This document shows positions 11,201 to 20,280 of a stretch of 37,080 nt of DNA, one piece after another (position 1 is the stretch's first letter; each line of letters opens with the position of its first letter). The position numbers were made by a program, and so were the translations under genes. The DNA is taken from positions 208,770 to 245,849 of the forward strand of contig DF237014.1 in NCBI GenBank assembly GCA_000708835.1. Direction: 5' to 3'. The notes beneath the pieces were generated by a model. That model was not told where the DNA came from. It did no database searches and was given only the letters and a program-made list of their open reading frames with translations. The stretch is from Klebsormidium nitens (Eukaryota; Streptophyta; Klebsormidiophyceae; Klebsormidiales; Klebsormidiaceae).

Positions 11201-12968
11201 TCACCTGTAAAGAACAAGACCACGCTCTAGATGCAGACCCAACAGACGCATGGTCGACCTACGATCGGACTTTTCAGGGCTTGACAAGAAGGATCAGGTA
11301 TCGAAGTCAAAGGGAGAGGGAGAACCAGAAACTACCTCGCTCAACCAGAAGGCCGAGTGCAAAATGGATGATTGCAACTGTCGGACCTTGAATAAAGTTC
11401 TCTTGCTGGAGCTCTGTGTCCGTTCTTGAGTGACAAAAAGCAGCGGCATGGCTTGATCTTGAAGTCATGGGACAAGATTGGGGCCCTTACTGAGCTGCGG
11501 CCCAGCCTGCTGCCTGGCATGGCTGCGTCCGCGGAGCCCCCCTCCCCGCTGGCGCTGTCATCTTGCTCGCTGCCCCAACCCCAGCTCGAGCGCCGGCCAT
11601 GCCCACCCTCCCCCTTCTGCACAGCTGCCAGCTCAGCTTTCTTGGTCACAGCAGGGGCCACTTTCGTGCCCCTGGCCGGCCCTGCCTTGACCAGTGCCTG
11701 CGTCTTGTCAGTCCCGTGCTTCCCCTGGTTGCTTTCCCGCGCCCGTCGCCCGGCCCCCCCGCTCTGCGGCCGCTTGAGCGGCACAAGATTGCTGTCCAGC
11801 GCGCCACCCCACTGAGCGTCCCCCTCCGTCAGCCAGTCTGTGAACAACCCTGCGTCCACGCTGTCGTGATACCCATCGCCACCGTTCCATGCAATCCCGC
11901 TGCCGGGGAGCCCCTCGCGCGCCTGCTCCGCTCCATCAGCCCCTTCCTCCCTCTCCTGCATCTGGTCCCACAGGCTGAGGGACGGGCCCGGCGTGTGAGT
12001 GGAGAGGAACTCGCGTGCTGCCTCCGCCAGGTTGAAGATCATGACACGCCCCTCCCGCGCAATGGCGGCCGCCTGCAGGAACAGCCAGGGTGGCAGTACC
12101 GTCAGGGACCATTTAGAAGCTGCTGGACAACAAGGACCACCGAGCCAGAGAGTCTGTGAGACAGCCAATACATGAATTGGAAAGCCCAGTTTCATTGAGA
12201 CCGAGTGATCAGGCCTGCTGGCAGGGCAGCAGTGCGACGGGGCGCCCAGGAAAGGCTGCAGACGTGGGTGGCAGCTGTCACCTGCTCCTGCAGCATGTCC
12301 GACAGGTGGTGCACCTCCGCCTCGTCCAGGCCGCCCTGGGGCACCACGCGCAGCTTGGGCGGCCGGTGGGGGTACGACGCAACGTAGCTGCCACGAGAGA
12401 CAGAAGAGCGCTCAAGGACATGACCAACAGCAATCCTGAAGGCAGGCGCAAGATGGCTGCGCTGAGAAACAAAGTGCAAGGGAGAAAGGACTGACTCAAA
12501 GTGTCCCACTCGATGCATGACTCACCGCACTTGCAGCTCCACCGCAAGCGGTTCTTCTGTGGCGCCATCCGGAGCAGTGTGCGGCCTGCGCGGAAGAGAC
12601 ACAAAGGCGTCACAGCAAAGGTTCAGAGGCCACCCAGCGACGTCAAATCAGAAACCACAGCTGCGAAGATAGACACTCTTTGAATTTCTTGGCCACAATT
12701 GGTGCATTCTAGCATGTTGTGGGCGGCCACTGCTGGCCAGCTGACAGGGCGCTACTCACAGGATGGTGATAGCGTATTCAATGAAGGGCTCCTGCGAGAT
12801 GAGGCGGAACTCGTCCCCAAAGATGGCCGCCAGCGCCGTGACCTCCTCCTGCTGCTCAAACAGGCAGTCCGCCGCCTCCTTGTCCTCCTCCTTGCGGCCC
12901 CCTTTCTTGCCCTTCTTGCCCTTCTTCTTGCCACCCATCCTCACACGCCGGACCAGCGCCTTTGGCAC
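5292..12968 (-). CDS. GCN2: GCN2 eIF2alpha kinase (RWD, kinase, HisRS-like, C-terminal domain)
   Basis: Fifteen exons in transcript order: 12968-12760, 12585-12526, 12387-12282, 12072-11491, 11204-10598, 10237-10065, 9408-9187, 9019-8842, 8587-8409, 8192-7627, 7392-7074, 6875-6708, 6467-6105, 5924-5577, 5408-5292. All phases join, giving 4197 nt and 1398 aa (Arabidopsis GCN2 is about 1240). The role is to sense uncharged tRNA and phosphorylate eIF2alpha in the cytoplasm. A Lys-rich start is followed by an RWD domain (about 25-125), which normally binds GCN1. An acidic linker follows. The kinase has GRGGFG (522), Lys544 in YAIKK, Glu562, a Ser/Gly/Thr-rich insert (about 585-640), MEYC at the hinge, HRDLTPNN (Asp691, Asn696), DFG (Asp709), and TAPEIEQGWPKIDEK before the MYSLG helix. 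Thr693 replaces the usual catalytic-loop Lys, as in plant GCN2. The HisRS-like domain (about 890-1265) has RYEIARVYRRG, QADFDIVG and GGRYD; the C-terminal domain ends in RKRTFQYKHAT. The second Met at 12938 is an alternative start. One donor (after exon 8) is GTCAGA. Confidence 0.93.
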
Positions 12969-14516
12969 ATCGCGGCATTGCGCTGATGCGGAACAGGCGA
13001 CAGCCTACAGGCTACAGCCTCGCGGCCATTGGCATGAGTCATCATGACCCAAGACAAACTTGAAACTTTCAATGAAAGGAGAGATAGACATGGTACTGGT
13101 AGGCCGCCCGGTGGCGGCGATGGCTTGCCTCTTTGGTCATATAAGGTGGAGTATCGGCGATATTTTAAATCTAGACTTCCCCTGTGTCAGATCAAAGCAC
13201 CAAATAACAGGGGTGAACAGTTGACACAACTTACCGTTTGCTCGTAAGCACTGCCTATACGTAGGTAAAACAAATTGATACAGCTTCTCCCGATCAACCG
13301 GCCAGTTTTAGTGTCATCTAATTTAGACTACCATACGTACGGTAATTGGCTAGGAGACAGTCAGATTCATGACCCCCTTCTCACGCGCGAAGCTGCAAAA
13401 CCCGAAAAAAAAGCCTACAAATTAACGAAATTGCGGGATTGCGTCAGATCGTCACCGTCGGCGCAGATCTTCTGCCCCATCTCAGTCGTCCATCTTGGCA
13501 CGTTTCGCAAAACGACAAAGGTTTGTCAGCTTAGCCGTCGATATCTTTTGAAAACGTGCGCTCACTCGCAATTTGAGCCGTCGGTTAGTAAGGCCTCTAG
13601 CCCGCGGGCCGCAGCCCTAAACACATCTTGAATCTTGTACCGGTCAGACTCGCAACCGGCCGGCGATTATCCACCGGGCAATGGTCAGTATAAGTAAGTT
13701 TCCAACGACGAGTCGGACTAGACCGCTGTGGTGCGAGTCGGATTGGGCGGTCCGATTCGCCAGGCGGAGCCTCCGACCCTTTGACACCCGGTTTCTATTG
13801 GTCCCGGGCTCGGAGCCCACACTAGGAGGGGACCGCCCGAAGGGCGGTCGCCCTCCTAGCCCATTCTAGTTTCACCCAGCAACAGACTGACTAAATTAGT
13901 CTAAACTTTTCACTAAAACTGGCAGGTTGCTCGGAAGAAGCTGTATCGCGCTGGCATTTAGCGTTACGGCGTTACGTCAGGTCATCGGTCGGCATCGCGG
14001 GCGGATTCGACGATATGTGCCAAATCTGCGTGACCGAGGGAGTCGACAGGTGCCGTGCATAATAACACCATCGCAGGTTTGGGCAGATTTGACGACTACC
14101 GTAATATTGCACGTTTTATCGTCGACCTCGGGCAGTGAGTTCAAAACCGTCAGACTCGGCCGGGCTCAGCCCACCGCGCAAGAGCGGCGTCGTACAGTGT
14201 CGCCCGAAGCTAGCGCGGTCGTTGTCAGTCCCTTTATAAGTTTCATACAGGTGGGTCGCCGAATCTAGAATTTGACCGTTCTGATAGCGCTGGCTCCGGT
14301 GTTTTAGTGCCGGAAAGTCGGGTCCCATGTATCGGACGGTCGGCAAAAACATTCCGCTTTCCAGATGACGCCAGGCTGACGACAGCTCAACAATGGCTGT
14401 CGAGCTCAACCAGCTTCCTCAATAGACCCAGGCTGATGTTCACGGCGGCCCTACTCATGGTGTCCTGCACAGTTGCGTGCAGCGCGGGAAGCGGAGGAGA
14501 CGGCTTTGAATAAAAA
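12969..14516. other. Divergent intergenic region upstream of GCN2 and the UBP12-like tail gene
   Basis: About 1.55 kb with no supported gene. Base composition is balanced rather than GC-rich, and the few ORFs (up to 118 codons) lack exon-like codon bias and recognisable motifs. It should contain the GCN2 promoter at its left end. It contains a strong hairpin at 13822-13859 and many TCGA/CGA-rich words between 13680 and 14300, unlike the flanking exons. No MATH or UCH catalytic exon of a USP7/UBP12 gene is present here on either strand, which matters for the truncated gene that follows. Part of this stretch may be inserted mobile DNA. Confidence 0.5.
13822..13869 (+). mobile_element. Hairpin plus CTAG: possible Helitron 3' terminus
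   Basis: 13822-13830 pairs with 13851-13859 (nine pairs) and 13831-13838 pairs with 13842-13849 (eight pairs), with one unpaired G at 13850 and a GAA loop at 13839-13841. Six bases after the stem comes CTAG at 13866-13869, followed by T. Helitrons end in a GC-rich hairpin a short distance before CTRR and insert between A and T, so hairpin, CTAG and following T fit that plan. The spacing is a little short (10-12 is usual). No RepHel gene is seen, so this would be a non-autonomous copy, and the 5' end (A|TC) was not located. A plain DNA or RNA hairpin is the alternative. Confidence 0.35.
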
Positions 14517-17500
14517 ATGGAACTAATGATGGCAAAGGAGCACTTGTACACGCTCATCAAGGTGGCCACCGAGGAGGATATCCGGGCGCAGATCGGCACC
14601 ACCACGCACTTCGACCTCGTCAACTACGACTCCATCAAGGTGCACCGCGTCAAGAAACAGACGCCCTTCCAGGATTTCAAGGTACGGCTCTCGGGCAGCC
14701 GCGCACCAACTTCCGGCTGCTTGCATGGCCTTGACAGTCTTCCGTGCTACAAGAGCTCAAGCCGCACTTACGGCCCCCTCTATGGAGGAGATTGACAATC
14801 CTTGCGCCATGCTTCGGACCTTCTCGGTTTGCAGTTCTGCAAGACCATGTTGTATTCCGAAAACTGGTCCTTGTCAAGTGTTTCGGAGTGTGTTGGAGAT
14901 CTGTGAGGGTAGCACGACAGGTGGCCTGAAATCACCCTGAAATCTAGCGTGGCACGGTCTGGTGTGCAGGCGCAGATTGCGGAGGAGTTGGGCATCCCGG
15001 TGGTGCTGCAGCGGTACTGGGTGTGGGCCAAGCGGATCAACAAGACGACGCGGCCCAACCGGCCGCTGACGGCCGTGGAGGAGGCGCAGACGGTGCAGCA
15101 GCTCAAGGACAGCCACATGAAGATGCCCCTCACCGAATTGCGCCTCTTCCTAGAAGCACCCATCCTGCGCGAGGTGAGGGCGGGGCCTGCTCTGCGAAGC
15201 ATGAACCTCTGCGCGCTCCAGCACAAGCAGCGGCGAGGGCACGGCACACGCCTGCCAGAGGTTCCCAACATTTGAGTTGCTTCATCATTTTGTTTCGCTA
15301 GTATCCCCTATCCAGTTGTTCTCTGATTGTTTTTATCCCCAACCACGCTGCGTGTGGCTGGCAGGACCTGAAGCAGCTGTCGCCGTCCCTCCCGGAGCGC
15401 AACAGGGGGGACATTCTCATATTCTTCAAGCTGTACGACCCCGAGAAGGAGACCCTTCAGTAAGCCTCGAGTACGCCCTGCCCCGCTTTCGGTTCCCCCT
15501 TCTGTGATCGAAACTTATGTGCACTGCGTTTGTTGTATCTCCTGGAATAATGTTGGTCTCGCACCGCAGCACATCAAAAGAGGCCAGGACCATCTGGAGT
15601 TTCATTTGGTGGTCAAGGTTTCATTGTACACTCCGTGACGTTGCTTTCGTTCCGCGTGCGCTGTGGTCATCCTTGGCGTGCTACTGTGTGGCGCAGGTAC
15701 GTGGGCAGCCTGTACGTGCGGCTGTCGTACCGGCCCAATGAGGTGATGAGGCACATCAACCGGCTGGCGGGCTTCCCGGAGGACCAGCCCATCAAGCTGT
15801 TCGAGGAGATCAAGTTCGACCCCAACGTCATGTGCGAGGCCATCGACAAGAAGCTCACCCTCAAGGGCAGCCAGGTCAGCCCCACACACATCAGTACGTG
15901 GCTAGAACGGTTGGAGGCAAATGCCGCAGGCTGCGAACAACAGGGTTTTGACATAGCGACCTGCGATGATCGAAGCAAGAACAGCCTGGAGTTCGCCGGC
16001 TGAGAGCTTATTTAAAGTTCCTAATCTGCGAATCCTGGATGCTGGGCGTGACCGCTGTTCGCGTGGTGCTGCGCAGCTGGAGGACGGCGACATCATCTGC
16101 TTCCAGAAGGAGCTCCCGCTGGGGGCGGCGTCCGCTCACCGCTTCCCCGAGGTGCCGGCCTTCATGGAGAACGTGGTCAACCGGCAGGTCGTGCACTTCC
16201 GCAAGCTTGAAAAGCCCTCCGCTCCATACTTCGACCTCGAACTGTGAGCCCCGTCTCTCTAGCTGTTTCAGCTGCTTGTTTCGTGTTCTGGAACTTGCCA
16301 AATCCACGGCATAGTCTCGCTCTAAGAGACCATGCTAATTCACTTGCTCGTCTCTCTAGCTTGGTTTGTTGCCTGATGAACCTTGCTGATCTCTGGCAAT
16401 CCAGTTTCGCGGTCTTGGAAACCACTGTTTTCGTCAGTGGTCCGTTACACGTTCTCAGAGTCTCTGCATCTGCACATGTGATGCTTTGGCGGGTCTCATG
16501 CTCGCGGCCTGATGTCTGTCTGTTGGTGCGCAGGTCGAAGGAGCTCACGTACCTGGACGCCATCTCTGCGCTGGCGGCGCACATGGGCCTGGACAACCCT
16601 GCGAAGCTGCGGCTGTCGCCGCACAACGTGCACACGCACATGCCGCGTGTGGCGCCGTTCAAGTACGCAACGAGCGACAAGCTGTACGACATGCTGCGCG
16701 GCAACACACCCTACAGCGACATCCTCTACTACGAGGTCCTCGACATCCCCCTGCCCGACCTCGAGAAACTCAAGACGCTCAACGTTGTCTTTGCCAACTC
16801 CAAAGTCGAAGAGGTTAGCGCCCCGCTGCTTGCTTCGCTTCATCTATTGAAAGTTCACCGTTGTGTTCCGAACGCCGGTCCAACGATTGTTCGTGTTATT
16901 TTTGCAGGCAGTGACAAACAATGTTTCGTCACAAGTCCCTTTGAAAGGCTCCAAAAGATTTGCGACGCACTCCTTCTTTGTGCCGCAGGTTGCATCGCAC
17001 CAGATTCGAATACCACGCACCGGGACCGTGAGCGATCTCCTGGTGGAGCTGCGGAAGAAGGTCGAGCTGTCACGGCCTGACGCCGAGTTGCGGGTGGTGG
17101 AAGTCATCACCTCCAAAATTTCCAAGGTGCGCGCCGCCAGCGCATCGGCACAGCCGTCGTTTCTAGGGTCAGGCGACAATGCAAGTGGCGATACTGCAAC
17201 AGTCCTGGTGTTGTCATGCTTTCCCTTTATCTGCGCCGTTGTCTCGTTTTCGTTCTAAGTCGTCGTTCCGCTGAATTGCAGGTCTTGCCGCCGGGCGACA
17301 AGATCTCCGACCAGTGCTGGAAGATCCGTGCAGAGGAGGTGCCGACGGAGGAGGTGGATGCGGGGCCCAATGATCGTCTGCTCCACGTGTACCACTTCCG
17401 ACGAGACAAACTCAACAAGGACCAGGTGCGCAGACGCGGCGCCCAAGCTGGGCGTTTCGCCATCGCCATGGCCGACTTTCTCGCAATGCCCATGAGGCCT

Positions 17501-18222
17501 TCTTTCCTGGCTGCAAAGGAGCGTTTTCGTTGTGTACCTAAGCTGTAGAGTCCATGATTGGCCTCCTCTGATCGACTGACCGGATGCAGGCGATATTGTT
17601 TGGAAACCCGTTCTTGCTGGTGGTGCGGGAGGGGGAAACCATGGCCGAGGTGAAAGCGCGCATCAAAGCAAAGCTGGGGACGAAGGACGGAGAGTTCGAC
17701 ACGTGGAAGTTTGCTCACGTCACCAACAAAGCAAGCCCAGAGTACATCAAAGACGACGAGGTTGTGCTGACGCGCTTCCCGGTGAGCGAGACTGTCCCTG
17801 CTCTGTTCTTGCTGCCAGATGCGCGCCCGCTGCGGTCTTCCTTGCACTGTAGAGCCGGTTGCTGCTGTGTGCAAAGTAGTGGTGGCTCAGCTGTTGTGCT
17901 CACAGATTTGGAGGGCTGGGGGAGAGGAGTGGGGGGTCTTGGGGGGCAGGCCGGGCTTCTCGTTATGACTTTGGTTGTGCACCCCTTCCTGCAGAGTGTG
18001 GTCAGTATCTTCGAAGCAGAGTTCTTGGGGATGGAGCATGCTGACATGGGCCCGCAACGAGCACGCATACGAGAACCCGAGAGACGGGGGCATGAGACAG
18101 ATACAGTGAGTAGGCCAGCCTTGCAGAATTGGACGCTAAAAGGCCGTTTATACAGCACTTTTTCAGTTTTGACACTTGGCAACTTTGGCTGTACATTGAA
18201 CATACAGCTTTGCACACCTTGA
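14517..18222 (+). CDS. UBP12/USP7-like C-terminal ubiquitin-like domain protein lacking MATH and catalytic domains
   Basis: Exons: 14517-14681, 14970-15173, 15365-15459, 15697-15874, 16077-16243, 16534-16813, 16989-17126, 17282-17425, 17590-17781, 17995-18222, all in phase, about 596 aa. Blocks match the C-terminal half of plant UBP12/13 and human USP7 in order: EHLYTLIKVATEEDI, LQRYWVWAKR, RPNRPLT, DILIFFKLYDPEKETL, YVGSLYV, ELFEEIKF-like KLFEEIKFDPNVMCE, EDGDIICFQKE, VVHFRKLEKP, SDILYYEVLDIPLPDLEKLK, VELSRPDAELRVVEV, GPNDRLLHVYHF, NPFLLVVREGET, EFLGMEHADM. In full-length family members this part holds the tandem ubiquitin-like domains that bind and activate the protease domain. Here the ORF starts at MELMMAKEH with an in-frame TAA six bases upstream and no good acceptor, so MATH and UCH domains are absent. 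An alternative acceptor for the seventh exon at 16908 would add about 27 residues. After MEHADMG the usual C-terminal motif (NEHAYENP) lies in another frame; the annotated frame reads an unrelated tail to 18222. It may be a regulatory stand-alone protein or a decaying partial duplicate. Confidence 0.8.
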
Positions 18223-18232
18223 CGGTCCAATC

Positions 18233-18238
18233 AATAAA
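18233..18238 (+). terminator. Candidate poly(A) signal AATAAA after the UBP12-like gene
   Basis: AATAAA occurs ten bases after the in-frame stop at 18222 and about 120 bases after the end of the conserved-frame motif. Its position fits a 3' end signal for the gene upstream, though the next gene begins only about 200 bases later. Confidence 0.3.
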
Positions 18239-18448
18239 GGCGACTGCTTCATAATTTCAACTCGACTTTGTCTGTTGCTCTTCATGTGGCCGCACCCGCA
18301 CTCATGCCACTCCCAAGTTGGGCGTCGCGGAATGCTTGGGGAGCGTGCAAATGGCCCTCATTCTTATCCAGACCTGTAAAGCGACGTCTTGTCTGAACTG
18401 TTCGAGCCCGCGTTTGTCTAGCTGAGGCACTGCGTTAATATGTGGTTG

Positions 18449-20280
18449 ATGGCAGTAAATGCTGATAAGGTAGACGGTGTAGAATCTGGTCCGGACGTGG
18501 ATCCCAAAGCAGCCACGAGACGCTAAATTCGACCACGTGCAGGATCCTGACCCAGAGTCCAAGCCAAATCACGAACCAGACGCAGAAGCTGGACTCAAAC
18601 CCGACCACAAATTGGGGTCCGACTCAGATGGGGGTTCTGCTGGGAAGCCTTGGTTGACCGCAAATCCCGGGATAGTCAACGGAGCCTGGTTGGACGAGCT
18701 AAGGGTCTTTTGGGAAAGCAACAGCGGTCTCCAGAGTGTGCCTGTCATACCAGACGAGAAATCCCGGGAGCTGCTGCAGCGTTTCCTTTCCGATAAGGTG
18801 CGTCTTTTGGAAGCGGAGCAACGGATGAAAGGCAGTTCTGAAGCGTCCGCCTATTTTACCGAGATGCACAAGCTCCTGGGGGACCTGTTTACGGGGGCGC
18901 AGGCGCTTGGCAGCGGTAACGTCCGGTCGACAGGCGGCACCTTTGTTACGCTGATGTCCACCTTGGCTCGAGGCGCAATTGGAGGATTGCCGATGCTTGG
19001 GGGATTGGCAGCGGGGGCAGTTAAGGCTGGCACGGACGCATATCAAGAGTTTGGGATGCGGAGAGCTGCGGAGAAGGTGTGCCGCATTGCGCCTGCGGGG
19101 TTGGCGCATTGGGTGGCGCACGCCGCTGCTCTGGGGCTTGCACTTGGACGAGAGGGGGTCGTGCAGGTAACACTTCTAATTTTTCATGTCTGAAACTATA
19201 CCTACATAAAGATAGGACCCACCGCACGTCTTTCGGAGGAAGAAGACGCCCCTGGGGGACAATCCAGGTGGTCGGGGTAGGTTTCAAAGCAGTTAGGGTG
19301 GGTTTAGCGTCGAGCGAGCAATGATTCGCGGAGGTTTGCGTATTCAGTACTAGCCTGCTTATGATGCCCCGTAACCTGTAAAGCTTAAGCATTTGGAGCT
19401 GCCATATTGCGCCTTCTGCTTATAGTAGTCTACCTCTTCGAGCAAGCACATCTTTCTGGGTCTTGAAGCATTTTGGGTACCGTCTGATTTTTGCTACGAG
19501 GAGGAGGCACTTGGTACGGCAGTTGCCAGGAGGCTGGGAAGACCACGTGGGTTTCCTGCAGAAAATCCCGCTCTCTATGAAGATGACGATTCTACGAATT
19601 CGTGCAGGTGCTGTGGACAGGTGGCGGGAATAACCATGTGTCGATTGCCGCAAAAGTCCGCCTGCGGTGGTCGAATCTGACGGGGCTTCCGGAGCCGATA
19701 GCTCGACTCCGGGGCCTGGTCAAAGACGACCTGGAGCGAATTCTCGATGGCATTCTCTCGGGGCGGGTTACTGGGGTGCAAGGGGATACGGACGGGGTGG
19801 AAGTTTGTCAGCGGCTGATTGATGTGGGGCTAGAGGCAACCGGCAGTGTCGCCTGCACCCCGACTACAGCCGGTCCCCGGCTGCCACTGGTCACCTCGGT
19901 GCCCAAGTTCGCGGGTGCCATCGATCCGTCGATTACGCAGGCAATGCAGGGACAGATTGATAACCTGCCTGGAGGCGGAGTTGGCAAAGGTTCCTCGCCT
20001 CGAAGCGGAGGTAGAAAAGTTGAGGAGGCGGTTAAGATCACCAGATCTTAGGGCTGACCCGCATGGCAGGGGGGACGGTAGCACGACGCAGTTACTACTG
20101 GTGGCTGGTGCAGAAGGCGCCGTTGAAACCGCCGGCCAGATTACAAGTGTGCAGGAGCAGGTCGACGTTCTCCAAGCGGCTGTTGTCGAGCTCAAAGCAG
20201 AGCTGGAAGCGAGAGGAGAAAGGGCTTTGGGTGCTGAGACGGGCCGAACATCAAGCTCCGAGGTGGTTCGACAAAGGGAG
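18449..20280 (+). CDS. Unrecognised protein with Gly/Ala-rich hydrophobic segment and C-terminal coiled coil (frame break)
   Basis: I do not recognise the family. The best model is a short first exon 18449-18469 (ATG, donor AAG|GTAGAC), exon 18541-19166 and exon 19608-20280; the first exon is weak, and the second exon may instead begin at an upstream start. The second exon opens with a Pro/Asp/Lys-rich stretch (DPDPESKPNHEPDAEAG), then a helical region (ELLQRFLSDKVRLLEAEQR) and a small-residue, hydrophobic segment (GAIGGLPMLGGLAAGAVKAG) that could insert in or lie on a membrane. Exon 19608 continues in phase (VLWTGGGNNHVSIAAKVRL, IARLRGLVKDDLERILDG). From about 19965 the coding signal moves to the next frame, which has a clear heptad pattern (LEAELAKVPRLEAEVEKL, VQEQVDVLQAAVVELKAEL) up to CAAAGGGAG|GTGAGT at 20280. 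In the original frame translation would stop at 20051. A small last exon from 20502 (stop near 20525) is possible. It could be a pseudogene, a sequence error, or a gene with an undetected splice. Confidence 0.45.

Noticed and set aside
13275-13631. 118-codon plus-strand ORF upstream of the UBP12-like gene
   Set aside because: No recognisable motif, no exon-like codon preference, and it does not resemble MATH or UCH domains.
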